The position numbers were made by a program, and so were the translations under genes. Positions 28,947-38,301 of a stretch of DNA of 64,000 nt are shown here, one piece after another. Source of the stretch: Streptomyces harbinensis (GTDB lineage: Bacteria > Actinomycetota > Actinomycetes > Streptomycetales > Streptomycetaceae); assembly GCF_900116145.1 (NCBI RefSeq), contig NZ_FPAB01000004.1, positions 1 to 64,000 on the forward strand. Reading direction: 5' to 3'. Within the stretch, counting starts at the first letter, position 1. The number at the start of each line of letters is the position of its first letter. The notes beneath the pieces are model-generated. The model was not told where the DNA came from. It ran no database searches and worked only from the letters and a program-made list of their open reading frames with translations.

Positions 28947-31900
28947 ATGTCTACGCAGCCCCCCTCCCCCGCCGCCCTTGCCGAGCGTCTGCCCCAGCTG
29001 ATGCTGCACGACGAGCGCCGTCTCGGCCGGCGGCTCGACGGTGCGCGCCGGATCCGCAAGCCCGAGGCCCGGCAGGCCGTGCTGGGCGAGATCGCCGAGG
29101 CCATGGACCGGGCCGAGCTGCGGGTCGAGCAGCGCCGGGCCGCCCTGCCCGCGATCAGCTACCCCGAGCAGCTGCCGGTCAGCCGGAAGAAGGACGAGAT
29201 CCGCGACGCGATCCGCGATCACCAGGTGGTGATCGTGGCCGGCGAGACCGGTTCCGGGAAGACCACCCAGATCCCGAAGATCTGCCTGGAGCTGGGGCGC
29301 GGGGTGCGCGGGCTCATCGGGCACACCCAGCCGCGCCGGATCGCGGCCCGCACCGTCGCGCAGCGGGTCGCCGACGAGCTGCGGACGCCGCTGGGCGAGA
29401 CGGTGGGCTGGAAGGTCAGGTTCACCGACCAGGTCGGGGACTCCACGCTGGTCAAGCTCATGACGGACGGCATCCTGCTGGCCGAGGTGCAGCACGACCG
29501 GGAGCTGCTGAAGTACGACACGATCATCATCGACGAGGCCCACGAGCGCAGCCTCAACATCGACTTCCTGCTCGGCTACCTGGCCCAGCTGCTCCCCCGC
29601 CGCCCCGATCTCAAGATCGTCATCACCTCGGCCACCATCGACCCCGAGCGCTTCGCCCGCCACTTCCGCACCCCCGGCGGCGATCCGGCGCCGGTCATCG
29701 AGGTGTCCGGGCGTACGTACCCGGTCGAGGTCCGCTACCGGCCGCCGGAGGAGGACGACGACCAGGTCTCGGCGATCTGCGCCGCCGTCGACGAGCTCCA
29801 GGCGGAGGGGCCCGGCGACATCCTGGTCTTCCTCTCCGGGGAGCGGGAGATCCGCGACACGGCCGACGCCCTGGAGAAACGCCGGCTGCGGTTCACCGAG
29901 ATCCTGCCGCTGTACGCCCGGCTCTCGCACGCCGAACAGCAGCGCGTCTTCCAGCAGCACAGCGGGCGGCGCGTCGTCCTGGCCACCAATGTGGCCGAGA
30001 CCTCGCTCACCGTCCCCGGCATCACGTACGTCATCGACCCGGGCACCGCCCGGATCTCCCGGTACAGCCACCGCACCAAGGTGCAGCGGCTGCCGATCGA
30101 ACCGGTCTCGCAGGCCAGCGCCAACCAGCGCAAGGGCCGCTGCGGGCGGACCAGCGACGGCATCTGCATCCGGCTGTACTCGGAGGAGGACTTCCTCTCC
30201 CGGCCGGAGTTCACCGACGCCGAGATCCTGCGCACCAACCTGGCCTCCGTCATCCTCCAGATGAACGCCGCCGGGCTCGGCGAGGTGGACCGCTTCCCCT
30301 TCATCGACGCCCCCGACCACCGCAGCGTCAAGGCCGGCGTGCAGTTGCTGGAGGAACTGGGCGCGCTGCACGGCGCCGAGCTCACCGACACCGGCCGCAA
30401 GCTGTCCCAGCTGCCGGTGGACCCCCGGCTGGCCCGGATGGTGCTGGAGGCCGGCCGCAACGGCTGCGCCCGCGAGGTGATGGTGATCGCCGCCGCGCTG
30501 TCCATCCAGGACCCGCGCGAGCGGCCGGCCGACAAGCAGCAGGCGGCGGACGAGAAGCACCGGCGGTTCCGGGAGGGCCCGGGCGAGGAGTCCGACTTCC
30601 TCGCCCTCGTCGCGCTCTGGGACTACGTGCGCGAACGGCAGCGGGAGCTGTCGTCCTCGGCCTTCCGCCGGCTGTGCCGCACCGAGTTCCTCAACTATCT
30701 GCGGATACGCGAGTGGCAGGACATCTACGCCCAGCTGCGCTCGGTCGCCAAAACGATGGGCGTGACCCCGGCCGACGAGCCCGCCGCCCCGGCCGTCGTC
30801 CACCAGTCGCTGCTCGCCGGACTGCTCTCGCACCTGGGGCTCAAGGACACCGAGAAGAACGAGTACCTCGGCGCCCGCAGCGCGAAGTTCGCGATCTTCC
30901 CCGGCTCGGCGCTGTTCCGCAAGCCCCCGCGCTGGGTGATGTCGGCGGAGCTGGTGGAGACCTCCCGGCTGTGGGCCCGGGTGAACGCGAAGATCGAGCC
31001 GGAGTGGATCGAGCCGCTCGCCCAGCACCTGGTGAAGCGGACCTACAGCGAGCCGCACTGGGAGCAGAAGCAGGCGGCGGTGATGGCGTACGAGCGGGTC
31101 ACGCTGTACGGCGTCCCGATCGTCGCCCAGCGCAAGGTCAACTACGGCCGGATCGACCCGGAGACCTGCCGGGATCTGTTCATCCGCAACGCCCTGGTGG
31201 AGGGCGACTGGCGCACCCAGCACCAGTTCTTCCGGGAGAACCGCAAGCTGCTCGCCGAGGTGGAGGAGCTGGAGCACCGGGCCAGGCGGCGCGACATCCT
31301 GGTCGACGACGAGACGCTCTACGACTTCTACGATCAGCGGCTTCCGGAAGAGATCGTCTCCGGGGCGCACTTCGACTCCTGGTGGAAGAAGAAGCGCCGG
31401 GACGAACCGGATCTGCTCAATTTCGAGAAGTCCATGCTCATCAACGAGCGGGCCGAGGGCGTCACCAAGGCGGACTACCCGGACAGCTGGCGGCAGGAGC
31501 GGCTCTCGTTCCGGGTGACGTACCAGTTCGAGCCGGGCACGGACGCGGACGGCGTCACCGTCCACATCCCGCTCCAGGTGCTCAACCAGGTGCGCCCGGA
31601 CGGCTTCGACTGGCAGATCCCGGGCTTGCGCGAGCAGTTGGTGACGGAGCTGATCCGGTCGCTGCCCAAGGCGATCCGCCGGCACTGCGTCCCGGCCCCG
31701 AACTACGCCGGCCGCTTCCTGGCCGGTCTGTCCGGGCCGACCTCCCGCCCGCTGCGGGTGGAGCTGGCGGCGGCGCTCCAGCGGATGACCGGGGTACGGG
31801 TGGCCCCGGAGGACTTCTCCCCCGAGGCGGTGCCGGCGCATCTGCGCATCACCTTCCGGGTGGTGGACGAGCGGCGCAGGAAGCTCGCCGAGGACAAGGA

Positions 31901-32903
31901 TCTGGAGGCGCTGCGGCTGGCGCTCAAGCCGAAGACCCAGGAGGCCATCTCGCGGGCGTTCAAGGCGTCGGGGAAGTCCGCGGCCGGCCAGGAGCGGGGC
32001 ACGACGGAGGCGGCCTGGGAGCAGCGCGGCGGGCTCACCTCCTGGACGGTGGGGACGCTGCCGCGCCGGTTCGAGACCCGGCGGGCCGGGCAGCCGGTGC
32101 AGGCGTATCCGGCGCTGGTGGACGAGGGGTCGAGCGTCGCGGTGCGGCTGTTCGACACCGAGGAGGAGCAGCGGGCGGCGATGTGGCTGGGCGTGCGCCG
32201 GCTGGTGCTGCTCAATCTGCCCTCGGATCCGGCGAAGTTCGCGGTGGGCAAGCTGGACAACGCGGCGAAGCTGGCGCTGTCCGCCTCGCCGCACGGCAGT
32301 GTGCAGGCGCTGCTGGCGGACTGTGTGACGGCGGCGGCGGACCGGCTGATCGCCGACCGGGGCGGGCCGGTGTGGGACCAGGAGGCGTTCAGCAAGCTGT
32401 TCGACGCGGTGCGGGCCGACATCGTCGATCTGACGCTGCGGATCGTGCGGCAGGTGCGGCAGGTGCTGATCGCCTGGCAGGCGTGCGAGCGGCGGCTGAA
32501 GGCGACCACCTCGCCGGTGCTGGCGGACTCGGTGGCGGACATCAGGCGGCAGCTGGGCGAGCTGGTGTGCCCGGGCTTCGTGACGGCGCACGGGGCGGGG
32601 CGGCTGGCGGATCTGCTGCGCTATCTGACGGCCGTGGACCGGCGGTTGCAGCAACTGCCGCACCAGGCGGAGCGGGACCGGGCGCGGATGGCGAAGGTGG
32701 CGGAGATGCGCGACGAGTACGCGTGGCTGCTGGAGCAGTTCCCGGCCGGCCGGCCGGTGCCGCGGCAGGCGCGGGAGATCCGCTGGATGATCGAGGAGCT
32801 GCGGGTGAGCTACTTCGCGCACGCGCTGGGCACCGCGTACCCGATCTCGGACAAGCGGATCGTGAAGGCCATCGACGCGCTGGTGCCGGGCCCGGGTCAC
32901 TGA
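28947..32903 (+). CDS. hrpA: ATP-dependent RNA helicase HrpA
   Basis: A DEAH-box helicase of 1,318 residues. It has Walker A GETGSGKTT at 99-107, DEAH at 196-199 (IIIDEAHERS), SAT, the second RecA lobe (ATNVAETSLTVPG, QRKGRCGR), then the helicase-associated and OB-like domains and a long C-terminal DUF3418 region. Length is full for the family. In E. coli, HrpA rescues collided ribosomes; the same is inferred here. It is followed by tRNA-Asp and bldC, as in S. coelicolor. Confidence 0.96.
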   Translation: MSTQPPSPAALAERLPQLMLHDERRLGRRLDGARRIRKPEARQAVLGEIAEAMDRAELRVEQRRAALPAISYPEQLPVSRKKDEIRDAIRDHQVVIVAGETGSGKTTQIPKICLELGRGVRGLIGHTQPRRIAARTVAQRVADELRTPLGETVGWKVRFTDQVGDSTLVKLMTDGILLAEVQHDRELLKYDTIIIDEAHERSLNIDFLLGYLAQLLPRRPDLKIVITSATIDPERFARHFRTPGGDPAPVIEVSGRTYPVEVRYRPPEEDDDQVSAICAAVDELQAEGPGDILVFLSGEREIRDTADALEKRRLRFTEILPLYARLSHAEQQRVFQQHSGRRVVLATNVAETSLTVPGITYVIDPGTARISRYSHRTKVQRLPIEPVSQASANQRKGRCGRTSDGICIRLYSEEDFLSRPEFTDAEILRTNLASVILQMNAAGLGEVDRFPFIDAPDHRSVKAGVQLLEELGALHGAELTDTGRKLSQLPVDPRLARMVLEAGRNGCAREVMVIAAALSIQDPRERPADKQQAADEKHRRFREGPGEESDFLALVALWDYVRERQRELSSSAFRRLCRTEFLNYLRIREWQDIYAQLRSVAKTMGVTPADEPAAPAVVHQSLLAGLLSHLGLKDTEKNEYLGARSAKFAIFPGSALFRKPPRWVMSAELVETSRLWARVNAKIEPEWIEPLAQHLVKRTYSEPHWEQKQAAVMAYERVTLYGVPIVAQRKVNYGRIDPETCRDLFIRNALVEGDWRTQHQFFRENRKLLAEVEELEHRARRRDILVDDETLYDFYDQRLPEEIVSGAHFDSWWKKKRRDEPDLLNFEKSMLINERAEGVTKADYPDSWRQERLSFRVTYQFEPGTDADGVTVHIPLQVLNQVRPDGFDWQIPGLREQLVTELIRSLPKAIRRHCVPAPNYAGRFLAGLSGPTSRPLRVELAAALQRMTGVRVAPEDFSPEAVPAHLRITFRVVDERRRKLAEDKDLEALRLALKPKTQEAISRAFKASGKSAAGQERGTTEAAWEQRGGLTSWTVGTLPRRFETRRAGQPVQAYPALVDEGSSVAVRLFDTEEEQRAAMWLGVRRLVLLNLPSDPAKFAVGKLDNAAKLALSASPHGSVQALLADCVTAAADRLIADRGGPVWDQEAFSKLFDAVRADIVDLTLRIVRQVRQVLIAWQACERRLKATTSPVLADSVADIRRQLGELVCPGFVTAHGAGRLADLLRYLTAVDRRLQQLPHQAERDRARMAKVAEMRDEYAWLLEQFPAGRPVPRQAREIRWMIEELRVSYFAHALGTAYPISDKRIVKAIDALVPGPGH

Positions 32904-32997
32904 GCCGGGTCACTGAGCCGGGGGCTTTCACCCCGGCTCGTCCGCCGATTGGCTCCGCGCCCGGTCGGTGGGGTAGAGTCACCGACGCGACATGCGA

Positions 32998-33072
32998 GGT
33001 CCTGTAGAGCAGTTTGGAGTGCTCGCCACCCTGTCAAGGTGGAGGCCGCGGGTTCAAATCCCGTCAGGACCG
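32998..33072 (+). tRNA. tRNA-Asp (GTC), copy 2
   Basis: Base-for-base the same 75-base sequence as the copy at 24048-24122, with anticodon GTC and T-arm CGGGTTCAAATCCCG. Confidence 0.95.
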
Positions 33073-33080
33073 CATCGGAA

Positions 33081-33111
33081 ACCGGACCCCCACAGGGGGT
33101 CCGGTTTTTTT
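33081..33111 (+). terminator. terminator after tRNA-Asp copy 2
   Basis: ACCGGACCCCC pairs with GGGGGTCCGGT over a three-base loop and is followed by six T residues. Confidence 0.88.
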
Positions 33112-33573
33112 GTGTCACGTTTTCAACTACCCCGATGAAAAAGGGGAGTTGGGGGGAAGGAGAGGGGCAGGGGAAGAACGGGCCCCGCGCCGGAGGAGCG
33201 GCACCGGCCCGGCGAACCGTTCGCACTACCGCATCAACAGCCCCTGAGGCAAGGCTTTTGCCTTGTGACGGGAGTCACCGCAAACGATCGCTCAGCGGGC
33301 TGGTTCGACCCCGCAGAGACACCCGCTTATTTAATATGTGCAATTGCACTCTCCGGAGAGGCTTCCGGAAGATCCCCCGAAAGATGCCGGAAGGGCGCCG
33401 GAGGCCGGCCGGCGGCGACCGGTCCCGGACATGCAGATCGCGCCGGACCCGGCGGAGTCCGACGCGATCTGTGCCACCAGACCGGGGTGGGGGCCCCGGA
33501 ACCTGGGTCGTGCTGGGGTTTTACGCGGTGTAGCTCAGGTATTGCAGGGTGCTGCCTGGGTTGTGCTGCAGGC
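33112..33573. other. intergenic region downstream of bldC
   Basis: No gene is supported in these 462 bases. Two adjacent hairpins, CAAGGC-TTTT-GCCTTG (33250-33265) and GTGAC-GGGA-GTCAC (33265-33278), may terminate bldC transcripts. An AT-rich patch at 33327-33349 contains the palindrome GTGCAATTGCAC (33338-33349), which has the GTG-N6-CAC form of Crp-type sites. Confidence 0.55.
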
Positions 33574-33780
33574 TCAGGCCTCGCCGCGCTGCTGCGGAAT
33601 GCCCGCCAGCAGTGCGCGCACCTCCGCTTCGCGGTAGCGGCGGTGCCCACCGAGCGTGCGGATGGACGTGAGCTTGCCCGCCTTTGCCCAGCGTGTCACC
33701 GTTTTGGGGTCGACGCGGAACATCGTGGCAACCTCAGCCGGGGTCAGCAGCGGCTCGGCATCAGGGGTGCGAGCGGTCAT
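33574..33780 (-). CDS. bldC: BldC, MerR-like developmental regulator
   Basis: A 68-residue DNA-binding protein with a single MerR-type winged HTH: LLTPAEVATMFRVDPKTV, then WAKAGKLTSIRTLGGHRRY. It lacks the coiled coil of normal MerR proteins and binds direct repeats cooperatively. In Streptomyces it holds back premature sporulation. GAGGAGG lies six bases before the ATG at 33780. Size, sequence and position between hrpA and vdh support the name. Confidence 0.97.
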   Translation of the reverse strand: MTARTPDAEPLLTPAEVATMFRVDPKTVTRWAKAGKLTSIRTLGGHRRYREAEVRALLAGIPQQRGEA

Positions 33781-34232
33781 GAGCGGCCTCCTCGGGAGAA
33801 CCGAACCATCACGGTTCTTTCCTCTAAATTCTGCACCTTGGCCCGCGTTGCCCGAAATGGCAGACGCGGGCCGAGTCGGTTATAGGACGAACGGCTTGTC
33901 CTCGGCACTACAACTACACCATCCGTCCAGCCGGGTCGGCCAAACCGATGGAATTGCGCTCTCAGGTGTTCAACCTCGGCGGAAGCCGATGGACCATGCC
34001 ATAGCGGACAGTCATCACCGCGTGACAATCAGTCACTATCGTGATCAGTCCGCATCAGGCGCACCAAGAGGTGCATTACCGATCTATCCGCCCTTCGACG
34101 GATAGAAGAAGCCCGATCGGGCTCCTTGTCCTATTTTGGCACGAGGAGACGGGTTGCTGACAAGACTTCCCTAGAGTGCCATCCATCACGCTTGGGCCTT
34201 TAGTCCCCCGGCCCAGGCGCCACGGCCCGCCC
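33781..34232. other. bldC upstream intergenic region
   Basis: No gene is supported in these 452 bases. On the minus strand TATAAC at 33887-33882 is a possible bldC -10. Near the far end, CTATCCG/CGGATAG (34084-34105) and AGCCCGATCGGGCT (34110-34123) form hairpins that could terminate the minus-strand gene starting at 35114. Confidence 0.5.
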
Positions 34233-35114
34233 TCAGTTGGCGAACTGACGCTCGCGGACCGTCATCCAGCGATCGGTCAGCTCCTCGTACAGCCGTCCCG
34301 CCCGGTCCAGATCGCCCTCCGCCAGCGCGGCGAGACCGGCCGCGACCTCGGCGGCCGAGCGATCGGCTGCGAGCTGTTCCTCAGTGATCGTATAGATCAA
34401 TCCCCCGTAGTCCAGTTCGACCAGTGACCGCGGATGAAACTCCTCCAGCCAGCGACCCACATCGGTGAGCGCCGCCACCAGCGGACCCGCCGGCTCCTCC
34501 CCGCCCGCCCCCGCCTCGGCGGGCGCCTCGGCCACCGCCCGCCGGGCGGCCTCCCGCACCGTCTTCAGCCCGCGCGCCACCCGCTGCCGCGCCCGCACCA
34601 TCGGCGTCCGGTACCGCAGCCGCGCCGGCCGCTCCCCCTCCGCCGGCACGAACTCGCGCTCCTCGTCGGCGAACAGCGCGAACCAGCGCACCGGAACGTG
34701 CCACACCGCCGACCTGATCCACGGCCGGGCGTCCGGATTGCGCTCCCGCCACCGCCCGTACTCCGCCGCCGCCCGCTCCCGCGCCTCGGGCGGCAGCGCC
34801 GCGTCCACCACCGACTGCGGCATCAGCCAGTGCCCCACCTCCCCCAGCGCCTCCCAGGACCGCAGCCTGGTCCGCCAGGGGCACACGCACACCACCCCGT
34901 CCACCACCGCCACATAGGCGTCGGCACTCTCCTTCGGCGGCACCACCCGGCCCGGCACCGCCACCAGCTCGGCGATCGAACGCCGCAGCTCCTCCTGCGG
35001 CCCCGGCGGATCCGGTCGCTCGGCGTAGCGCGCCCAGTGCGAGCGCTCGGGCTCCCCGAACGCCGCGAGCGGTTCGTACACCCGCAGATACGCCGCGTAC
35101 GGCACCTTCGACAC
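34233..35114 (-). CDS. conserved hypothetical protein
   Basis: A 293-residue cytoplasmic protein, rich in Trp, Arg and Glu, with no recognised domain. It begins VSKVPYAAYLRVYEPLAAF at the GTG 35114, which has GGAGGG eight bases upstream. Its place between bldC and vdh is the same as the SCO4090 hypothetical gene from memory, so it is a conserved backbone gene of unknown role. Confidence 0.8.
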   Translation of the reverse strand: MSKVPYAAYLRVYEPLAAFGEPERSHWARYAERPDPPGPQEELRRSIAELVAVPGRVVPPKESADAYVAVVDGVVCVCPWRTRLRSWEALGEVGHWLMPQSVVDAALPPEARERAAAEYGRWRERNPDARPWIRSAVWHVPVRWFALFADEEREFVPAEGERPARLRYRTPMVRARQRVARGLKTVREAARRAVAEAPAEAGAGGEEPAGPLVAALTDVGRWLEEFHPRSLVELDYGGLIYTITEEQLAADRSAAEVAAGLAALAEGDLDRAGRLYEELTDRWMTVRERQFAN

Positions 35115-35284
35115 GTGCGGTCCCTCCAACTGGTCCTCCCGGGCTCCCCGGCCACCCCGCCCCCCGATCGTGGCAGTGTGACGCACCCTTGGCACCCCGT
35201 GCAGACCAACAGGCTTAGGCTCGTGTCAGCAGGCCCTCCCGACCACTTGGAGGGCATCCGCCGCGTAGCGCAGGAGTCACCACC

Positions 35285-36427
35285 GTGACCGACGTAACCT
35301 CCGCTGTCAGCGCCGACAGCGCCGACAGCATCCCTTTCGCACCCTCCGGCTCCGCCCTGGACATCCTCTTCCGCTCCGAGCAGGGCGGCCATGAGCAGGT
35401 CGTGCTCTGCCAGGACCGTGCCTCCGGCCTCAAGGCCGTGATCGCCATCCACTCCACCGCCCTGGGCCCCGCGCTCGGCGGCACCCGCTTCCACGCCTAC
35501 CCCGGCGCGGCCGTGCCCGAGGAGGCCGCGCTGCGGGACGCGCTCAACCTGGCGCGCGGGATGAGCTACAAGAACGCCATGGCCGGCCTGGAGCACGGCG
35601 GCGGGAAGGCCGTGATCATCGGCGATCCGGCCACCCTCAAGAGCGAGGAACTCCTGCTCGCCTACGGCCGTTTCGTGGCCTCGCTCGGCGGCAGGTACGT
35701 CACGGCCTGCGACGTGGGCACCTATGTCGCCGACATGGACGTGGTGGCGCGCGAGTGCCGCTGGACGACGGGGCGCTCCCCCGAGCAGGGCGGCGCCGGG
35801 GACTCCTCGGTGCTCACCGCCTTCGGGGTCTTCCAGGGCATGCGGGCGGCGGCCGTGCACCGCTGGGGCAGTGACGACCTCACCGGCCGCACGGTGGGCA
35901 TCGCGGGCGTCGGCAAGGTGGGCCATCTGCTGGCCGGGCACCTGATCGAGGCCGGTGCCGAGGTCGTGGTCACCGATGTCCGCCAGGAGTCGGTGGACCG
36001 GCTCACCGGCGCGCACCCCGGGGTACGGGTAGTGGCCGACACCGAGGCGCTGATCCGCACCGAGGGTCTGGACATCTACGCCCCGTGCGCGCTGGGCGGC
36101 GCGCTGAACGACCGGACGGTGCCGGCGCTGACCGCCTCCATCGTCTGCGGCGCGGCCAACAACCAGCTCGACCACCCGGGGGTCGAGAAGGACCTCGCGG
36201 ACCGCGGCATTCTGTACGCGCCCGACTACGTGGTGAACTCGGGCGGGGTGATCCAGGTGGCCGACGAACTCCACGGTTTTGTGTTCGCTCGTGCGAAGGC
36301 AAAGGCCGAGGGCATCCACGCCACCACCCTGGAGATCTTCGAGCGGGCCGAGGCCGAGGGGGTCCCGCCGGCGGTGGCCGCCGACCGGATCGCGGAGGCC
36401 AGGATGGCGGCAGCGGCGGCCCGCTGA
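35285..36427 (+). CDS. vdh: valine/leucine dehydrogenase
   Basis: NAD-dependent oxidative deamination of branched-chain amino acids, supplying acyl-CoA starters for macrolides and fatty acids. The 380-residue protein shows the amino-acid binding segment [19 protein letters not shown] with its catalytic Lys, [11 protein letters not shown], and the Rossmann site [16 protein letters not shown]. The start is a GTG at 35285. A GC-rich hairpin follows. Streptomyces vdh lies next to bldC in the same way. Confidence 0.93.
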   Translation: MTDVTSAVSADSADSIPFAPSGSALDILFRSEQGGHEQVVLCQDRASGLKAVIAIHSTALGPALGGTRFHAYPGAAVPEEAALRDALNLARGMSYKNAMAGLEHGGGKAVIIGDPATLKSEELLLAYGRFVASLGGRYVTACDVGTYVADMDVVARECRWTTGRSPEQGGAGDSSVLTAFGVFQGMRAAAVHRWGSDDLTGRTVGIAGVGKVGHLLAGHLIEAGAEVVVTDVRQESVDRLTGAHPGVRVVADTEALIRTEGLDIYAPCALGGALNDRTVPALTASIVCGAANNQLDHPGVEKDLADRGILYAPDYVVNSGGVIQVADELHGFVFARAKAKAEGIHATTLEIFERAEAEGVPPAVAADRIAEARMAAAAAR

Positions 36428-36442
36428 CCGGCCGCCCGCCCC

Positions 36443-36462
36443 GGGCCGCGGGGGCGCGGCCC
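36443..36462 (+). terminator. vdh terminator
   Basis: GGGCCGCG, four-base loop, CGCGGCCC, 16 bases after the vdh stop. Confidence 0.65.
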
Positions 36463-36518
36463 GCCCGGTGGGTAAGACATGTCACCACCCCTAGGGCGAG
36501 TCGCGCTCCGAAAGAAGG

Positions 36519-36524
36519 TAAAAT
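36519..36524 (+). promoter_or_regulatory. possible -10 of the DUF3073 gene
   Basis: TAAAAT at 36519-36524 is an isolated consensus-like -10 in the 260-base gap before the DUF3073 gene; no clear -35 is seen. The rest of the leader has GC-rich hairpins, including GGGGCC/GGCCCC near 36690-36703, and no gene. Confidence 0.3.
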
Positions 36525-36722
36525 CGCCGCTGACCAGCAAGGAGAGTTTCACCGGAATCGTTCGGGCGACCCGGGACCTGCGGACGGCGTACCGCAGGCG
36601 CGCGGAAGCAGGTACGGTTGAAACCCGATGGATCGGGCCCTCGTCCGAGAGCCCGCTCTCCTTTATGAACGGATGTCAACACTCCGGGGCCGTCGGGCCC
36701 CGTCGTTGAGGGGGTCGAGCCA

Positions 36723-37028
36723 ATGGGGCGCGGCCGGGCCAAGGCCAAGCAGACGAAGGTCGCCCGCCAGCTGAAGTACAGCAGTGGCGGCACCGATCTA
36801 TCACGTCTGGCCGAAGAGCTGGGTGCATCGCCGTCGAACGAGTCGCAGCACGGCGACCAGTTCAAGGACGGTGACGAGCTGGACGACGAGCTGGACAACG
36901 ACCCGTACGCGCGGTACGCGGAGATGTACGGCGACGACAGCGACGACGAGGACGAGGACGACCAGGGGTCCGGCAGGTCCCAGGGTTCCCCCGGCTCGTC
37001 CGGTGCCTCCAAACGCCGGAGCACTTGA
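36723..37028 (+). CDS. DUF3073 protein
   Basis: A 101-residue highly charged protein: a basic N-terminus (MGRGRAKAKQTKVARQLKYS) and a very acidic Asp/Glu-rich second half ending in a basic tail. The N-terminal motif defines the actinobacterial DUF3073 family of unknown function. GAGGGGG eight bases before ATG 36723 is a strong ribosome binding site. It is convergent with purM across a shared terminator. Confidence 0.88.
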   Translation: MGRGRAKAKQTKVARQLKYSSGGTDLSRLAEELGASPSNESQHGDQFKDGDELDDELDNDPYARYAEMYGDDSDDEDEDDQGSGRSQGSPGSSGASKRRST

Positions 37029-37059
37029 GCGGTTCCTCAGCAGCCTGCTGAGCGACGGC

Positions 37060-37106
37060 AGCACACGACCCGGTCCCGGTATCACCGCCGGACCGGGTGC
37101 TGTGCT
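37060..37106. terminator. bidirectional terminator between DUF3073 gene and purM
   Basis: AGCACA and CCCGGTCC pair with GGACCGGG and TGTGCT around a 13-base loop, between the two convergent stop codons. Confidence 0.75.
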
Positions 37107-37131
37107 GTCCGCTTCCCGCATGCCGTAGGGC

Positions 37132-38208
37132 TCAGCCGGCGTAGTCACCACTGAGGGTCACGGCCTCGTCGCCCGCTGTCCGCTCCGTCACCTCACCGGC
37201 CACCCAGGCCGGCACCCCGCGCTCGGCGAGCAGGGCGAGCGCGCCGTCCACCGCGTCCTGCGGCAGCACCGCGACCATGCCCACGCCCATGTTCAGGGTG
37301 CGCTCCAGCTCGGGGCGGGCCACCTTGCCGGCGTCGCCGACCAGGCCGAACACGGGCGGCGGGGTCCAGGTGGAGCGGTCCACGCGGGCGTGCAGTCCCT
37401 CGGGCATCACCCGGGCGAGGTTGCCGGCCAGGCCGCCGCCGGTGATGTGCGAGTAGGCGTGCACCTCGGTGGAGCGGGCCAGTGCCAGGCAGTCCAGCGA
37501 GTAGATCCGGGTGGGCTCCAGCAGTTCCTCGCCGAGGGTGCGGCCCAGCTCCGGGATGTCGCGTTCCAGGGCCCAGCCGAGCTGCCGCAGCAGCACGTGG
37601 CGCACCAGCGAGTACCCGTTGGAGTGAAGGCCGGAGGCGGCCAGCGCCACCACCGCGTCACCCGAACGGATGCGATCGGCGCCCAGCAGTTCGCCGGCCT
37701 CGACCACTCCGGTCGCGGCACCGGCCACGTCGTACTCCTCGGGGCCGAGCAGCCCCGGGTGCTCGGCGGTCTCGCCGCCGACCAGCGCGCAGCCGGCCAG
37801 GACGCAGCCCTCGGCGATGCCCTTGACGATGGCGGCGACGCGCTCGGGGTGGACCTTGCCGACGCAGATGTAGTCGGTCATGAACAGCGGCTCGGCGCCG
37901 CACACCACCAGGTCGTCCACCACCATGGCGACCAGGTCCTGGCCGATGGTGTCGTGGATGTCCAGGCGCTGGGCGATGGCGACCTTGGTGCCGACGCCGT
38001 CGGTGGCCGAGGCCAGCAGCGGGTGCCGGTAGTTCTTGAGCGCCGAGGCGTCGAAGAGGCCGCTGAAGCCGCCGAGGGTGCCCACGGACTCGGGGCGCTG
38101 GGTCTTGGCCACCCACTTCTTCATCAGCTCGACGGCGGTGTCGCCGGCCTCGATATCGACACCGGCGGCGGCGTAGCTGGCGCCGGGCTGCTCGGAGTGG
38201 GTGGTCAT
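37132..38208 (-). CDS. purM: phosphoribosylformylglycinamidine cyclo-ligase
   Basis: AIR synthetase, fifth step of purine synthesis. The 358-residue protein shows LLASATDGVGTKV, the metal and ATP segment DLVAMVVDDLVVCGAEPL, GGETAEHPG and ITGGGLAGNLAR. ATG 38208 is preceded by GAAGAGAG. It lies 93 bases downstream of purF on the same strand and is likely cotranscribed with it. Confidence 0.96.
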   Translation of the reverse strand: MTTHSEQPGASYAAAGVDIEAGDTAVELMKKWVAKTQRPESVGTLGGFSGLFDASALKNYRHPLLASATDGVGTKVAIAQRLDIHDTIGQDLVAMVVDDLVVCGAEPLFMTDYICVGKVHPERVAAIVKGIAEGCVLAGCALVGGETAEHPGLLGPEEYDVAGAATGVVEAGELLGADRIRSGDAVVALAASGLHSNGYSLVRHVLLRQLGWALERDIPELGRTLGEELLEPTRIYSLDCLALARSTEVHAYSHITGGGLAGNLARVMPEGLHARVDRSTWTPPPVFGLVGDAGKVARPELERTLNMGVGMVAVLPQDAVDGALALLAERGVPAWVAGEVTERTAGDEAVTLSGDYAG

Positions 38209-38301
38209 CGCGCGTCTCTCTTCGGGGGGAGTGGGGTACGGGGACCGGCCGCGGGCGTACCGGCCGCCGGCGGGGCGGTCCGGTCGTACGGTCGCCCGCC
38301 G

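Noticed and set aside
24048..33072. Two identical 75-base tRNA-Asp copies as attachment sites of a 9-kb element.
   Set aside because: Both are complete functional genes, the interval contains the conserved hrpA, and no integrase is present. Repeated tRNA-Asp genes are normal in Streptomyces.
33520..33573. tRNA-like GCGGTGTAGCTCAGGT downstream of bldC, resembling a tRNA D-arm.
   Set aside because: No anticodon stem, T-arm or acceptor complement can be found, so it is a chance match or, at most, a short fragment.
33265..33885. Long plus-strand frame opposite bldC.
   Set aside because: It has no ribosome binding site, no family resemblance, and overlaps bldC entirely on the opposite strand; it follows from the GC-rich third positions of bldC.
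33777..34028. Minus-strand 83-codon frame ending on the bldC ATG.
   Set aside because: It has an unusual composition, no ribosome binding site and covers the bldC promoter region.
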